NCBI RefSeq assembly: GCF_006715225.1
Contig: NZ_VFMU01000001.1
Coordinates: forward strand, 744,001-808,000
Origin: Arthrobacter sp. SLBN-112
Lineage (GTDB): Bacteria > Actinomycetota > Actinomycetes > Actinomycetales > Micrococcaceae
Direction of reading: 5' to 3'
DNA: 64,000 nt
Shown here: positions 15,736 to 22,923 of the stretch, piece after piece
How positions within the stretch are numbered: position 1 is the first letter of the stretch
Layout of the letters: each line of letters starts with the position of its first letter
Program-made: the position numbers and the translations under genes
Notes under the pieces: generated by a model
The model's input: the letters and a program-made list of their open reading frames with translations, nothing else
The model's database searches: none
What the model was told of the DNA's origin: nothing

Positions 15736-17276
15736 GGTGCCACCGCTTCCGCCGCAGCCATCCGCAGTTCGGTCCCGCCCAAGGCTTCGGTGAACTCGGC
15801 GTCATGCGTCACGGAGACCACCGCGGTGCCGGCATCCAGGAGTTCGGACAGGAATGAGGCCAACTCAGCCCACGTGTTGGCGTCCTGCCCGAACGTGGGC
15901 TCGTCCAGGACCAGGACCTGCGGGCTGGCGGCAAGGACGGTGGCCACGGACAGCCGCCGCTTCTCGCCGCCCGAGAGCGTATAGGGGTTGGCGTCCACCA
16001 GGTGGGTGAGCCGCAGCCGCTCCAGCAGTTCGTCCACCCGGTCTTCGCCATGCCCAAGGTGCCGGGGGCCGAACAGCAGCTCATCCAGCACCTTCCCGGT
16101 CACGAACTGGTGCTCCGGCTCCTGGAACACCGTCCCCACGCGCGAAATCAATTGCTGGGCCTTCCACCGGTACGGGTCGATGCCGGCCCCGCGGCTGAGG
16201 TCCAGGGTGGCGGACACCTTTCCGGAGACCGGCTCCAGCAGCCCGGCCAGGGTGAGCGCGAACGTGGACTTGCCGGCACCGTTGGGGCCCGTGACGGCGA
16301 GGGCCTGGCCGGCGCGGACCTGCGCGGCCAGGCCTTCCTGGACCGGTACCGGCGGGATCTTCCGGAAGCCTTTGCGGCGGGGACGTTCGCGGGAGACACC
16401 CAGCTGTTCGGCGGCCAGCAGCAGGTTCCCCGTGCCGGGTGCCGGGACAACGGCGCGGGCGCGGGTTGCTGGCAGGTAGCCGGGGACCCACACGCCGGCT
16501 GCGGCGAGCATGGCCCGGGCCTCCGTGAGCACCCGGTCCGGCGGGCCATCCAGGAGCACGGCAGGATTGGCGCCGGAGCCCGGCTGCAGGACCACGATCC
16601 GGTCCACCAGGTCCTTCCACACGGAAACCCGGTGCTCCACCACCACCAGCGTGGCCCCGGTCTTGTCCAGGCAGCGCGCCACGGCGTCACGGACCTCCAG
16701 CACGCCGTCCGGGTCAAGGTTGGCGGTTGGCTCATCCAACAGGATCAGGCCCGGGCGCATGGCCAGGATGCCGGCCAGCGCCAGGCGCTGCTTTTGCCCG
16801 CCGGACAGGGCCGACGTCGGGTGGTCCAGCGGGAGGTGGGACAGTCCGACGTCGGCAAGCGCCTCGTGCACCCGCGCCCAGATTTCCTCCCGCGGCACCG
16901 CAAGGTTCTCGGCACCGAAGGCGACGTCGTCCCCCACGCGCGACAGGACGACCTGCGTCTCGGGGTCCTGCTGCATGAGTCCGGCACACCCGCGCTGGGC
17001 GCGGGGCACGGCGCCATCAACCAGCAGCGAACCCGATTCGTCGGCATCGCCCGCCTCGCCGCCGTCGTCGTTGATGTCCCCCAGCACCCCTGCGAGCGCA
17101 TGCAGGAGCGTGGACTTCCCGGCGCCCGATGGGCCGAGCAGGAGCACCCGCTCCCCGGGGCTGATGTCGAGGTCAAGGGCGTGGACGGCGGGCTTGGCCC
17201 TGCCGGCATGCCGCCAGCCCCAGCCGCGGGCGGTGACAGCGGCAGGGCGGACCGCCGTGGCCTGGGGCATTGCCAT
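15732..17276 (-). CDS. ykoD: Double-ATPase subunit of the ECF transporter (EcfA1-EcfA2 in one chain)
   Basis: The 514-residue protein contains two ABC ATPase domains. The first has Walker A GPSGAGKST, signature ALSGGQKQRL and Walker B LILLDEPTANLD; the second has GPNGAGKST, TLSGGEKRRL and VLVLDEPTFGQD. All nucleotide-binding motifs are intact, so both sites should hydrolyse ATP. Having both ATPases in one chain is the YkoD-type arrangement. A linker around residues 255-300 joins the halves. It starts one base inside the ykoE stop codon and overlaps ecfT by four bases. Confidence 0.93.
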   Translation of the reverse strand: MAMPQATAVRPAAVTARGWGWRHAGRAKPAVHALDLDISPGERVLLLGPSGAGKSTLLHALAGVLGDINDDGGEAGDADESGSLLVDGAVPRAQRGCAGLMQQDPETQVVLSRVGDDVAFGAENLAVPREEIWARVHEALADVGLSHLPLDHPTSALSGGQKQRLALAGILAMRPGLILLDEPTANLDPDGVLEVRDAVARCLDKTGATLVVVEHRVSVWKDLVDRIVVLQPGSGANPAVLLDGPPDRVLTEARAMLAAAGVWVPGYLPATRARAVVPAPGTGNLLLAAEQLGVSRERPRRKGFRKIPPVPVQEGLAAQVRAGQALAVTGPNGAGKSTFALTLAGLLEPVSGKVSATLDLSRGAGIDPYRWKAQQLISRVGTVFQEPEHQFVTGKVLDELLFGPRHLGHGEDRVDELLERLRLTHLVDANPYTLSGGEKRRLSVATVLAASPQVLVLDEPTFGQDANTWAELASFLSELLDAGTAVVSVTHDAEFTEALGGTELRMAAAEAVAP

Positions 17277-17899
17277 CAGGAGAAGACGGGCTCCGTGGCA
17301 GCCTTGCGCGAGGCGAAGGAGCTCAGTACCCCTGTGCGCGCCAGGCCGCGGGTGGCCACCCAGGACAGGGCACCGGCAATGACTGCTCCGGAAATCATGC
17401 AGAAGACGATGTAGGCCAGCTTGTCACCGCCGGAGTAGGCGATGTTCCAGCCCCACGGCGCAAAGGAGTCGTTCAGGCCGCAGAAGAGACCTGCTGCCGC
17501 ACCTGCCAGCAGGGAAACGGGCAGGTTGAACTTGCGGTAGACGAAGATGGCGAAGATGATTTCCGCACCGAGGCCCTGGACGAAGCCGGAGAAGAGGACC
17601 GAGGCGCCGTACTGGGAGCCCATAAGCAGTTCCCCGGTGGCGGCCACGGTCTCGCAGAACAGCGCGGCCCCCGGCTTGCGGATGATCAACATGCCCAGCA
17701 CGCCCGGAATCATCCATCCGCCGGCAATGATGCCGGTCAGGGGCGGGTAGGCGGCGTTCATCGGCACGGATACTGCCGCCGCCCCTTGGGACCAGGCCCA
17801 GAAAATAACGCCGCCGGCGATGGCCACCAGCGCGGCGACGACAATGTCCACGACGCGCCAGGACTTACTGGTGGTCTTCTTGATTGCTGCAGTACTCAT
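17276..17899 (-). CDS. ykoE: YkoE-type ECF S component for thiamine or its HMP precursor
   Basis: The 207-residue integral membrane protein has about five to six hydrophobic helices and the YkoE-family features AAYPPLTGIIAGGWMIPGVLGMLIIRKPGAALFCE, GSQYGASVLFSGFVQGLGAEIIFAIFVYRKF and SFAPWGWNIAYSGGDK. S components bind the vitamin on the outer face and topple in the membrane with EcfT. A TPP riboswitch directly upstream identifies the ligand as thiamine or hydroxymethylpyrimidine. GGAGGATTCC precedes ATG 17899. It is first in the operon with the ATPase and T genes. Confidence 0.92.
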   Translation of the reverse strand: MSTAAIKKTTSKSWRVVDIVVAALVAIAGGVIFWAWSQGAAAVSVPMNAAYPPLTGIIAGGWMIPGVLGMLIIRKPGAALFCETVAATGELLMGSQYGASVLFSGFVQGLGAEIIFAIFVYRKFNLPVSLLAGAAAGLFCGLNDSFAPWGWNIAYSGGDKLAYIVFCMISGAVIAGALSWVATRGLARTGVLSSFASRKAATEPVFS

Positions 17900-17979
17900 T
17901 GGAATCCTCCTGGGAAACAGGAGGGGAAAGTGGACCCGGCTGACGGCCCGTTGCCGTGCAGCCGCGACACTTTGAGAAC

Positions 17980-18102
17980 TCGACTCCCTTGCGCCGGTAC
18001 TAACCGGATCAGGTTCGAGGGTCTGCGGCTGTCCGCACTCTCAGCGCCCACCTGCGGTGCCCGGCGGATGCCAGGATGCCCGACGGCGGCGCTCCCCTGT
18101 CG
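17980..18102 (-). promoter_or_regulatory. TPP riboswitch (thi-box) ahead of ykoE
   Basis: On the minus strand the leader contains GGGGAGC at the 5' side of P1, the pyrimidine-sensor CTGAGAGTGCGG, then ACCCTCGAACCTGATCCGG, GGTTAGTACCGGCG and AAGGGAG closing P1. These are the invariant THI-element blocks in the correct order. TPP binding would switch off expression of the ECF transporter. The aptamer ends about 80 bases before ATG 17899. Confidence 0.95.
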
Positions 18103-18179
18103 TTTGTAGTGTTGCTTTTCGTTTGGGTAAGGCTTTTGATTGCCCTTCCGGGCGTGGTCAAGTTTACACCTGGCGGGGG

Positions 18180-18185
18180 TAGATT
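18180..18185 (+). promoter_or_regulatory. -10 element (TAGATT) of the HbpS/UPF0303 gene
   Basis: TAGATT ends seven bases before ATG 18193. GAAGG in the spacer is too close to the ATG to be a normal ribosome site, so a leaderless mRNA is likely. Confidence 0.45.
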
Positions 18186-18192
18186 GAAGGCC

Positions 18193-18735
18193 ATGAGCGC
18201 CATTCCACCGGATGTGACCGGGTTCGATCCTGATTCCCCCGACGCCCAGCCCGAGGGGTCACTGGAGGCACTGGTTGCCCGGGTCGAGGCGGAGGTCCGG
18301 GAACTCCATTTCCCCGGCTTCTCCGTGGATGACGCGCTGAACCTTGGGCTGCTTCTGGTGGAACTGGGCAAGGAGCGGTCGCTTCCCATCGCCATCGACA
18401 TCACGAAGGGCGAGCAGGTACTGTTCCACGTCGCGCTTCCCGGCGCCACTCCTGACAACGGCTACTGGATCCGGGCCAAGCAGCGCACTGCCGCCCGGTT
18501 TGAGGTACCGTCCCTTTTGGTGGGGCTGCGGGGCCGGCTGGGCGGCGGCCGGATCGAGGACAACGCCTGGTTCGACCAGTCCCGGTATGCAGCCCACGGC
18601 GGCTCATTTCCCATCTTCGTCACCGGTGTGGGCGCGGTGGCCACGGTCACCGTCTCCGGATTGCCGCAACTGCAGGACCATGACCTGGTGGTGGAGGCGC
18701 TGCGCGACATCCTGGGGTCTGCCCTGTCTGACTGA
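18193..18735 (+). CDS. HbpS-like/UPF0303 (heme-degrading domain) protein
   Basis: The 180-residue cytosolic protein matches the UPF0303/DUF336 family: FPGFSVDDALNLGLLLVELGKERSLPIAIDITKGEQVLFHVALPGATPDNGYWIRAKQRTAARF, then AHGGSFPIFVTGVGAVATVTVSGLPQLQDHDLVVEALRDIL. Relatives include heme-binding HbpS of Streptomyces, which lacks close functional equivalence here. The N-terminal 25 residues are acidic and variable. The gene is divergent from the TPP-controlled operon and monocistronic. Family assignment is firm; a role in heme or redox handling is inference only. Confidence 0.82.
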   Translation: MSAIPPDVTGFDPDSPDAQPEGSLEALVARVEAEVRELHFPGFSVDDALNLGLLLVELGKERSLPIAIDITKGEQVLFHVALPGATPDNGYWIRAKQRTAARFEVPSLLVGLRGRLGGGRIEDNAWFDQSRYAAHGGSFPIFVTGVGAVATVTVSGLPQLQDHDLVVEALRDILGSALSD

Positions 18736-18802
18736 TCGCCGCAAGGCCGGGTACAGGGGGACCCAGCAAAACCCCTAAATGCAAAGCCTGCTTAGCTTTT
18801 AT

Positions 18803-18820
18803 TAGTAATCATGCTTACTA
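18803..18820. promoter_or_regulatory. Palindromic operator candidate upstream of the HDO operon
   Basis: TAGTAATCATGCTTACTA is an 18-bp palindrome with one mismatched pair (TAGTAA and TTACTA arms, CATG core). The AT-rich arms stand out against GC-rich flanks, and it lies about 50 bases before the leader ORF, where a repressor or an iron/redox regulator could act. Confidence 0.5.
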
Positions 18821-18852
18821 TATTGTCCCCCGGGTTTCGAGGAGGACAGGGC

Positions 18853-18921
18853 ATGGCAGTCAGCATGGGCGGTCCCGCGTTCGTTCCCGTCACCAGCGCG
18901 GCAGACCAAGGAGCACCATGA
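18853..18921 (+). CDS. 22-codon leader ORF coupled to the HDO gene
   Basis: ATG 18853 is preceded by GGAGGA (18841-18846) six bases upstream, the strongest ribosome site in this operon. The 22-residue product starts MAVSMGGPAF and has no charged cluster, signal peptide or cysteine. Its TGA overlaps the ATG of the next gene (ATGA), the arrangement of translational coupling. It may be an uORF that sets translation of the enzyme, or a small peptide product. It shows no run of one regulatory codon as in attenuation leaders. Confidence 0.55.
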   Translation: MAVSMGGPAFVPVTSAADQGAP

Positions 18922-19973
18922 GAATTCCGGAAACCAGAGGCCCCCTCAGCAGCGCCCTGTTCACGGCCCTGGCGCAGGCTCCGGACTCCGCCGGGACAGA
19001 ACTGGACGCCCTGTACCGCCTGGCCGCACGGCAGGTGGCCGGCACCGCTGACATTATTGGCGACGACGACATCCAGCTGGCCCTCTTCTGCCTCTACGAA
19101 CTCCATTACTCCGGGCTGGACGGCGTCTCCGACCACTGGGAGTGGAAACCGGAATTGATCAGGGTCCGGCAGTTGCTCGAGGAACCGTTTGAGGCGGCCC
19201 TTCGCGCCGCCGCACGGCAGGCCGCCGGGGACCTCGAACTGCCCGCCGGCGGTGCCATGACCAGCGACCAGGTGGCCGATGTCCTGTTCGGCCTCGCTGG
19301 CAAGGACACCGGCCCCAGCGTCTCCCGGTACGTGGCCAGGAAGGCAACCCTGGAGCAGCTCAGGGAGTTCCTGGTGCACAAATCCATGTACCAGCTGAAG
19401 GAAGCCGATCCGCACACGTGGGCCATCCCGCGCCTCAGTGGACGGCCCAAAGCCGCCCTGGTGGAAATCCAGGCGGACGAATACGGCGGCGGCCGCCCGG
19501 AGCGGATGCACAGCGCGCTGTTCGCCCGGACCATGCGGGGCCTGGGCCTGGATGACAGCTACGGCGCCTACGTTGACGCCGTCCCCGCAGTCTCCCTCGT
19601 ATCGGTAAACCTCATGTCCCTTTGCGGGCTGAACCGGCGGCTCCGCGGTGCCATCACCGGCCACCTGGCAATCTACGAAATGACCTCCTCCCAGCCCAAC
19701 CGGTTCTACGGCAACGGTTTCCGGCGGCACGGCTTTGGCGCGGACGTCACCCACTACTTTGATGAGCACGTGGAGGCAGACGCCGTCCACGAGCAGATCG
19801 CCGGCCGGGACCTCGCCGGCGGCCTCGTCGAAGCCGAGCCGGAACTCCTGGCGGACGTCCTGTTTGGCGCGACGGCCGTCATGGCCATCGACAGCCGGCT
19901 CTCCGCCCACCTCTTGTCCTCGTGGGAAGCCGGGACATCATCGCTGCGGGCGGCCGTGCCGGCGGCAGCATGA
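18918..19973 (+). CDS. Heme-oxygenase-like iron-containing redox enzyme (HDO family)
   Basis: The 351-residue protein belongs to the iron-containing redox enzyme family with the heme-oxygenase-like fold. Candidate metal ligands lie in helices with EIQADEYGGGRPERMHSALF, LREFLVHKSMYQLKEADPHTW and THYFDEHVEADAVHEQIA, which follow the family's E/D/H spacing. Characterised relatives (UndA, SznF-type) use a diiron site and O2 to cleave or oxidise small substrates. It overlaps the leader ORF and the glycosyltransferase gene by ATGA junctions. A weaker AAGGAG lies four bases before its ATG. Substrate unknown; the CDGSH partner gene could supply electrons or iron-sulfur chemistry. Confidence 0.82.
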   Translation: MRIPETRGPLSSALFTALAQAPDSAGTELDALYRLAARQVAGTADIIGDDDIQLALFCLYELHYSGLDGVSDHWEWKPELIRVRQLLEEPFEAALRAAARQAAGDLELPAGGAMTSDQVADVLFGLAGKDTGPSVSRYVARKATLEQLREFLVHKSMYQLKEADPHTWAIPRLSGRPKAALVEIQADEYGGGRPERMHSALFARTMRGLGLDDSYGAYVDAVPAVSLVSVNLMSLCGLNRRLRGAITGHLAIYEMTSSQPNRFYGNGFRRHGFGADVTHYFDEHVEADAVHEQIAGRDLAGGLVEAEPELLADVLFGATAVMAIDSRLSAHLLSSWEAGTSSLRAAVPAAA

Positions 19974-21055
19974 CGGCCGCTCCCACCGCGCAGGGACTGC
20001 ACGCCTGCCTGGCCGGGGCGGAGTACATCCTTCCCCTGCGCTGGAATGAGGACTCCGCCCTTTCTGAGCTGTCGGACTACCTACGGCGCCTCGCGGACTG
20101 GATCCCGGTCAGCGTGGTGGACGGCTCCGCCCCCGACCTCTTCGAACGCCACCGCGCCGCGTTTCCCACGGCAGTGCGCCACCTCCGCCCGGACCCCGAT
20201 GGTTCCCCGCAGCACGCGGGCGACGGTGGTGGTGCCCGTAACGGCAAGGTGGCCGGAGTCATGACCGGCGTCCGCGCCTCCAGCGCGGAGTTCCTTGTCA
20301 TTGCCGACGACGACGTCCGCTACACGCGCGAGGCCCTCGCCGCCGTCGTCCATCACCTCGGGTCGGCCCACGTGGTGCGGCCGCAGAACTACTTCGACCC
20401 CCGCCCGTGGCACGCCCGGTGGGACACGGCCAGGACGCTGCTCAACCGCGCATGGTCCACCGACTACCCCGGAACCATGGGGGTCCGCCGCAGCGCACTC
20501 CTGGCCACCGGCGGCTATGCGGGGGTCCTGTTCGAAAACCTGGAGCTGATCCGCACCATCAGGGCCGCTGGCGGAACGGAACGGATCCTGCCCGGCCTGT
20601 TCGTGGCCCGCCGGCCGCCAACTGCCCGGCACTTCCTGCGCCAACGCATACGGCAGGCGTACGACGATTTTGCCCAACCGCGGCGGCTTGCTGCCGAACT
20701 TATCCTGCTCCCGGCAGCCACCGGCGCCGCACTCCTTCCAGCCCGGGCAAGGCGGACCGCCCTCCTGGTGCTGGCCGGGGCGGCCATCGCCGGCGCGGAA
20801 ATTGGACGGCGCCGGCACAACGGGACAGCCGTCTTTCCCGCCTCCGCAGCGTGGTTTGCGCCGCTCTGGGCACTGGAGCGGGCCGTCTGCGTCTGGCTGG
20901 CAGCCGCCTTCAGGGTGGCCGGCGGGATCCCCTACGCGGGCAGCAGGATCAGGACGGCGGCGCACTCGGAGGCAGAACTCCGGCGGCGCCATGCCGGAAA
21001 GCTCCGCCGGGCGCCCGGCAACCAGGAAGCAACGATGAAAGCGGTGCAGGGATGA
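19970..21055 (+). CDS. Family-2-type glycosyltransferase with C-terminal membrane segments
   Basis: The 361-residue protein has a GT-A fold: YILPLRWNEDSALSELSDYLRRL at the N-terminus, the nucleotide-sugar/metal motif ADDDVRYTREALAA, and GTMGVRRSALLATGGY before the acceptor region. The C-terminal third has hydrophobic stretches (AAELILLPAATGAALLPA, TALLVLAGAAIAGAE, AWFAPLWALERAVCVWLAAAF), suggesting membrane attachment. It overlaps both neighbours by four bases, so it is co-translated with the HDO and CDGSH genes. Donor and acceptor are unknown. Confidence 0.8.
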   Translation: MTAAPTAQGLHACLAGAEYILPLRWNEDSALSELSDYLRRLADWIPVSVVDGSAPDLFERHRAAFPTAVRHLRPDPDGSPQHAGDGGGARNGKVAGVMTGVRASSAEFLVIADDDVRYTREALAAVVHHLGSAHVVRPQNYFDPRPWHARWDTARTLLNRAWSTDYPGTMGVRRSALLATGGYAGVLFENLELIRTIRAAGGTERILPGLFVARRPPTARHFLRQRIRQAYDDFAQPRRLAAELILLPAATGAALLPARARRTALLVLAGAAIAGAEIGRRRHNGTAVFPASAAWFAPLWALERAVCVWLAAAFRVAGGIPYAGSRIRTAAHSEAELRRRHAGKLRRAPGNQEATMKAVQG

Positions 21056-21300
21056 AACCAGGACAGAATGGAACAGAAGCCCACGTGGACCAGGAAGCAG
21101 CCGCCAGCTCCATTGTGGTGTGCCCGGACGGGCCGCTGATTGTCAGGGGCGAGTTCGAGATCGTCACCCCCTCCGGGGACGCCGTGCCCCGCGACCGCAA
21201 GACCGTTGCCTTGTGCCGCTGCGGGGCCTCGGCCATCAAGCCGTACTGCGACGGCACGCACAAGATGATCAAGTTTCGCGCCGAGCCGCCCACCGGCTAG
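21052..21300 (+). CDS. CDGSH-type [2Fe-2S] protein (mitoNEET family)
   Basis: The 82-residue cytosolic protein has one complete CDGSH motif, CRCGASAIKPYCDGTH, with ligands Cys55, Cys57, Cys66 and His70 arranged C-x-C-x8-C-x3-H. The cluster in this family is redox active and labile. The N-terminal 50 residues include a short beta-rich stretch (SIVVCPDGPLIVRGEFEIV) typical of stand-alone bacterial CDGSH proteins. It overlaps the glycosyltransferase stop by four bases and closes the operon. A likely role is electron or cluster transfer to the iron enzyme, which is inference from context. Confidence 0.92.
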   Translation: MKPGQNGTEAHVDQEAAASSIVVCPDGPLIVRGEFEIVTPSGDAVPRDRKTVALCRCGASAIKPYCDGTHKMIKFRAEPPTG

Positions 21301-21346
21301 TCCAACAAGCTGTCAGTCCAATAAGGCTGTTAGTCCAACAAGCCGC
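21298..21346. repeat. Three tandem 16-17-bp units starting at the CDGSH stop codon
   Basis: Copies begin TAGTCCAACAAGC (21298), CAGTCCAATAAGGC (21314) and TAGTCCAACAAGCC (21331). The first copy's TAG is the stop codon. Copies 1 and 3 are closest to each other. No hairpin is evident. Confidence 0.8.
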
Positions 21347-21435
21347 CTGCAGCACGCCACGCCCTTGCCCGGACCGGAAGGGGCGTACGGCTAGGCTGGA
21401 GGCAGTCCGTTTTCCGCCCGCAAGGAGTAATAGGA

Positions 21436-21699
21436 ATGAACCTTTTCATCAAGCTGCTCGGGACCGGGGTGAGCCTGGGTGCAGGCCTGGTCGGAACCAA
21501 GCTCGTCAACACCATCTGGGAAAAGACCACCGGGCAGAAGGCCCCCACCGGCAAGAACGAGGACGTCCCCACCAGCCTGCGTTCGGCGTTGACCTTCGCG
21601 CTGATCTCGGCGTCGGTGAGCGCCATCATCCAGGTCCTGGCCAACCGCGGCACCCAGCGCGCCATCACCCGGTTCGCCAAGTCCCAGGACATCGTCTAG
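21436..21699 (+). CDS. DUF4235 small membrane protein
   Basis: The 87-residue protein fits DUF4235: a hydrophobic N-terminal segment (FIKLLGTGVSLGAGLVGTKLVNTIWEKTTGQKAP) and a second hydrophobic segment (SALTFALISASVSAIIQVLANRGTQRAITRF). AAGGAG lies about ten bases before ATG 21436, and a TAGGCT -10-like box lies about 40 bases upstream. The family is common in actinobacteria and its function is not known. The gene converges on the Mrp operon with only nine bases between the stops. Confidence 0.85.
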   Translation: MNLFIKLLGTGVSLGAGLVGTKLVNTIWEKTTGQKAPTGKNEDVPTSLRSALTFALISASVSAIIQVLANRGTQRAITRFAKSQDIV

Positions 21700-21708
21700 C
21701 GTCAAGCG

Positions 21709-22113
21709 CTACCGGCCGCCGTCGGGGCTGTCTTTCCGGGCAGCCTCGGCGGCGGCTTTTTGCACCACGGCCTCCAGCTCGTCGGCCGTGAGCAGTTCCC
21801 GGTGCAGGTGCTTGGTGCGGTACCCGGCGCGGCCCACCATGTGCGCGGACACCGGCACGGTGAGCAGCTGGAAGATCCAGGCCACTGCCAGGACCGGCCA
21901 CACCCACCACGTCCGCATCTGCAGCCCAACGGCCGCCAGCAGCAGGAACAGGCCCAGGACCTGCGGTTTGGTGGCCGCGTGCATGCGGCTCAGCAGGTCA
22001 GGGAAGCGGAGCAGCCCAATGGCCGCGCCCAGGGACATCAGTGCCCCCACCACCATGAACACCGCTGAGACGGCGTCGATCCAGCCGTCGGGTCCGGACA
22101 GGTCAGGATTCAT
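21709..22113 (-). CDS. mrpG: Mrp Na+/H+ antiporter subunit G
   Basis: The 134-residue protein has three hydrophobic helices and the MnhG/PhaG motif GAAIGLLRFPDLLSRMHAATKPQVLGLFLLL. The cytoplasmic tail is charged (TADELEAVVQKAAAEAARKDSPDGG). It is the last gene of a complete Mrp operon and overlaps mrpF by 11 bases. Mrp subunits form a large multi-protein Na+/H+ antiporter that removes Na+ and acidifies the cytoplasm at high pH. Confidence 0.93.
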   Translation of the reverse strand: MNPDLSGPDGWIDAVSAVFMVVGALMSLGAAIGLLRFPDLLSRMHAATKPQVLGLFLLLAAVGLQMRTWWVWPVLAVAWIFQLLTVPVSAHMVGRAGYRTKHLHRELLTADELEAVVQKAAAEAARKDSPDGGR

Positions 22114-22381
22114 CAGGCTTCACCCTTCGGTCCGCCACAAAACGGGCCACGGTCACGGATCCGATGAAACCGATGATGGAAATGGCCACCACCAGCATGA
22201 GGTTGTTCAGGTGCCGGTTCACGGCCATGTCGATGCACAGGGCTCCGGCCAGGACGGCCAGCAGCACATCGGCCGCGAGCACCCGGTCCAGCAGCGACGG
22301 TCCGCGGGAGATCCGCAGGATGGCGCCGGCTGCAGCAAGCGAGAAGATGACGGCTGTAACAGCCAGGACAACGTGCATCAT
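22103..22381 (-). CDS. mrpF: Mrp Na+/H+ antiporter subunit F
   Basis: The 92-residue protein has three transmembrane helices and the MrpF signature RISRGPSLLDRVLAADVL followed by ALCIDMAVNRHLNN. Length matches MrpF/MnhF. ATG 22381 overlaps the mrpE stop by four bases (ATGA-type), and the 3' end overlaps mrpG, so the subunits are translated in a coupled way in stoichiometric order. Confidence 0.93.
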   Translation of the reverse strand: MMHVVLAVTAVIFSLAAAGAILRISRGPSLLDRVLAADVLLAVLAGALCIDMAVNRHLNNLMLVVAISIIGFIGSVTVARFVADRRVKPDES

Positions 22382-22923
22382 GCGGCGGCCTCCATTCGGA
22401 CGGCTTCGAGTTCCTCAGGGCTGCCCATGATGCGGATCAGGCCGGCCTCGATGGACCGCACTTCGTTCCGCAGGCCCTCCACGTCCTCCTTGGAGGTGAT
22501 GTTGAGGGCGTGCAGGTACAGGGTGGATGTGGAGCGGTCCACCTCCACAACCAGGGATCCCGGGATCAGGGAGATCACGTGGCCGGTGGCGGTGACGATC
22601 AGGTCCTGGTGGCTGCGCAGCTTCACCGCGACGACGGCGTTGGTTACCTTGGGGCCCCTGACGGTGGCCAGGTACAGGACCTGGGCGCTGGCCACTGCCA
22701 CTTTGCCCACGAACGCCAGCGCAAAGGGCACGGCGTGGAGGATGTTGAAGCGGCCGCTGAGCTCCACCGGCGGAAGGTAGAAGAGCCGGGCCACGCCCAC
22801 TGCCAGCAGGGCACCGAACAGGAGGTTCCCGGGGCTGAAATCCTGCCACAGGGCGCCCCAGACAATCACCAGCCAGACCAGGAGGGGCAACTCCTGGCGC
22901 AGGGAAATGCGTTTGCGGCTCAT
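22378..22923 (-). CDS. mrpE: Mrp Na+/H+ antiporter subunit E
   Basis: The 181-residue protein matches MrpE/MnhE: N-terminal helices in LPLLVWLVIVWGALWQDFSPGNLLFGALLAVGVARLFYLPP, then AQVLYLATVRGPKVTNAVVAVKLRSHQDLIVTATGHVISLIPGSLVVEVDRSTSTLYLHAL, the conserved core including the LTPGT-like LIPGS. The C-terminus is a soluble acidic helix. Four-base overlaps connect it to mrpD and mrpF. Confidence 0.92.
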   Translation of the reverse strand: MSRKRISLRQELPLLVWLVIVWGALWQDFSPGNLLFGALLAVGVARLFYLPPVELSGRFNILHAVPFALAFVGKVAVASAQVLYLATVRGPKVTNAVVAVKLRSHQDLIVTATGHVISLIPGSLVVEVDRSTSTLYLHALNITSKEDVEGLRNEVRSIEAGLIRIMGSPEELEAVRMEAAA

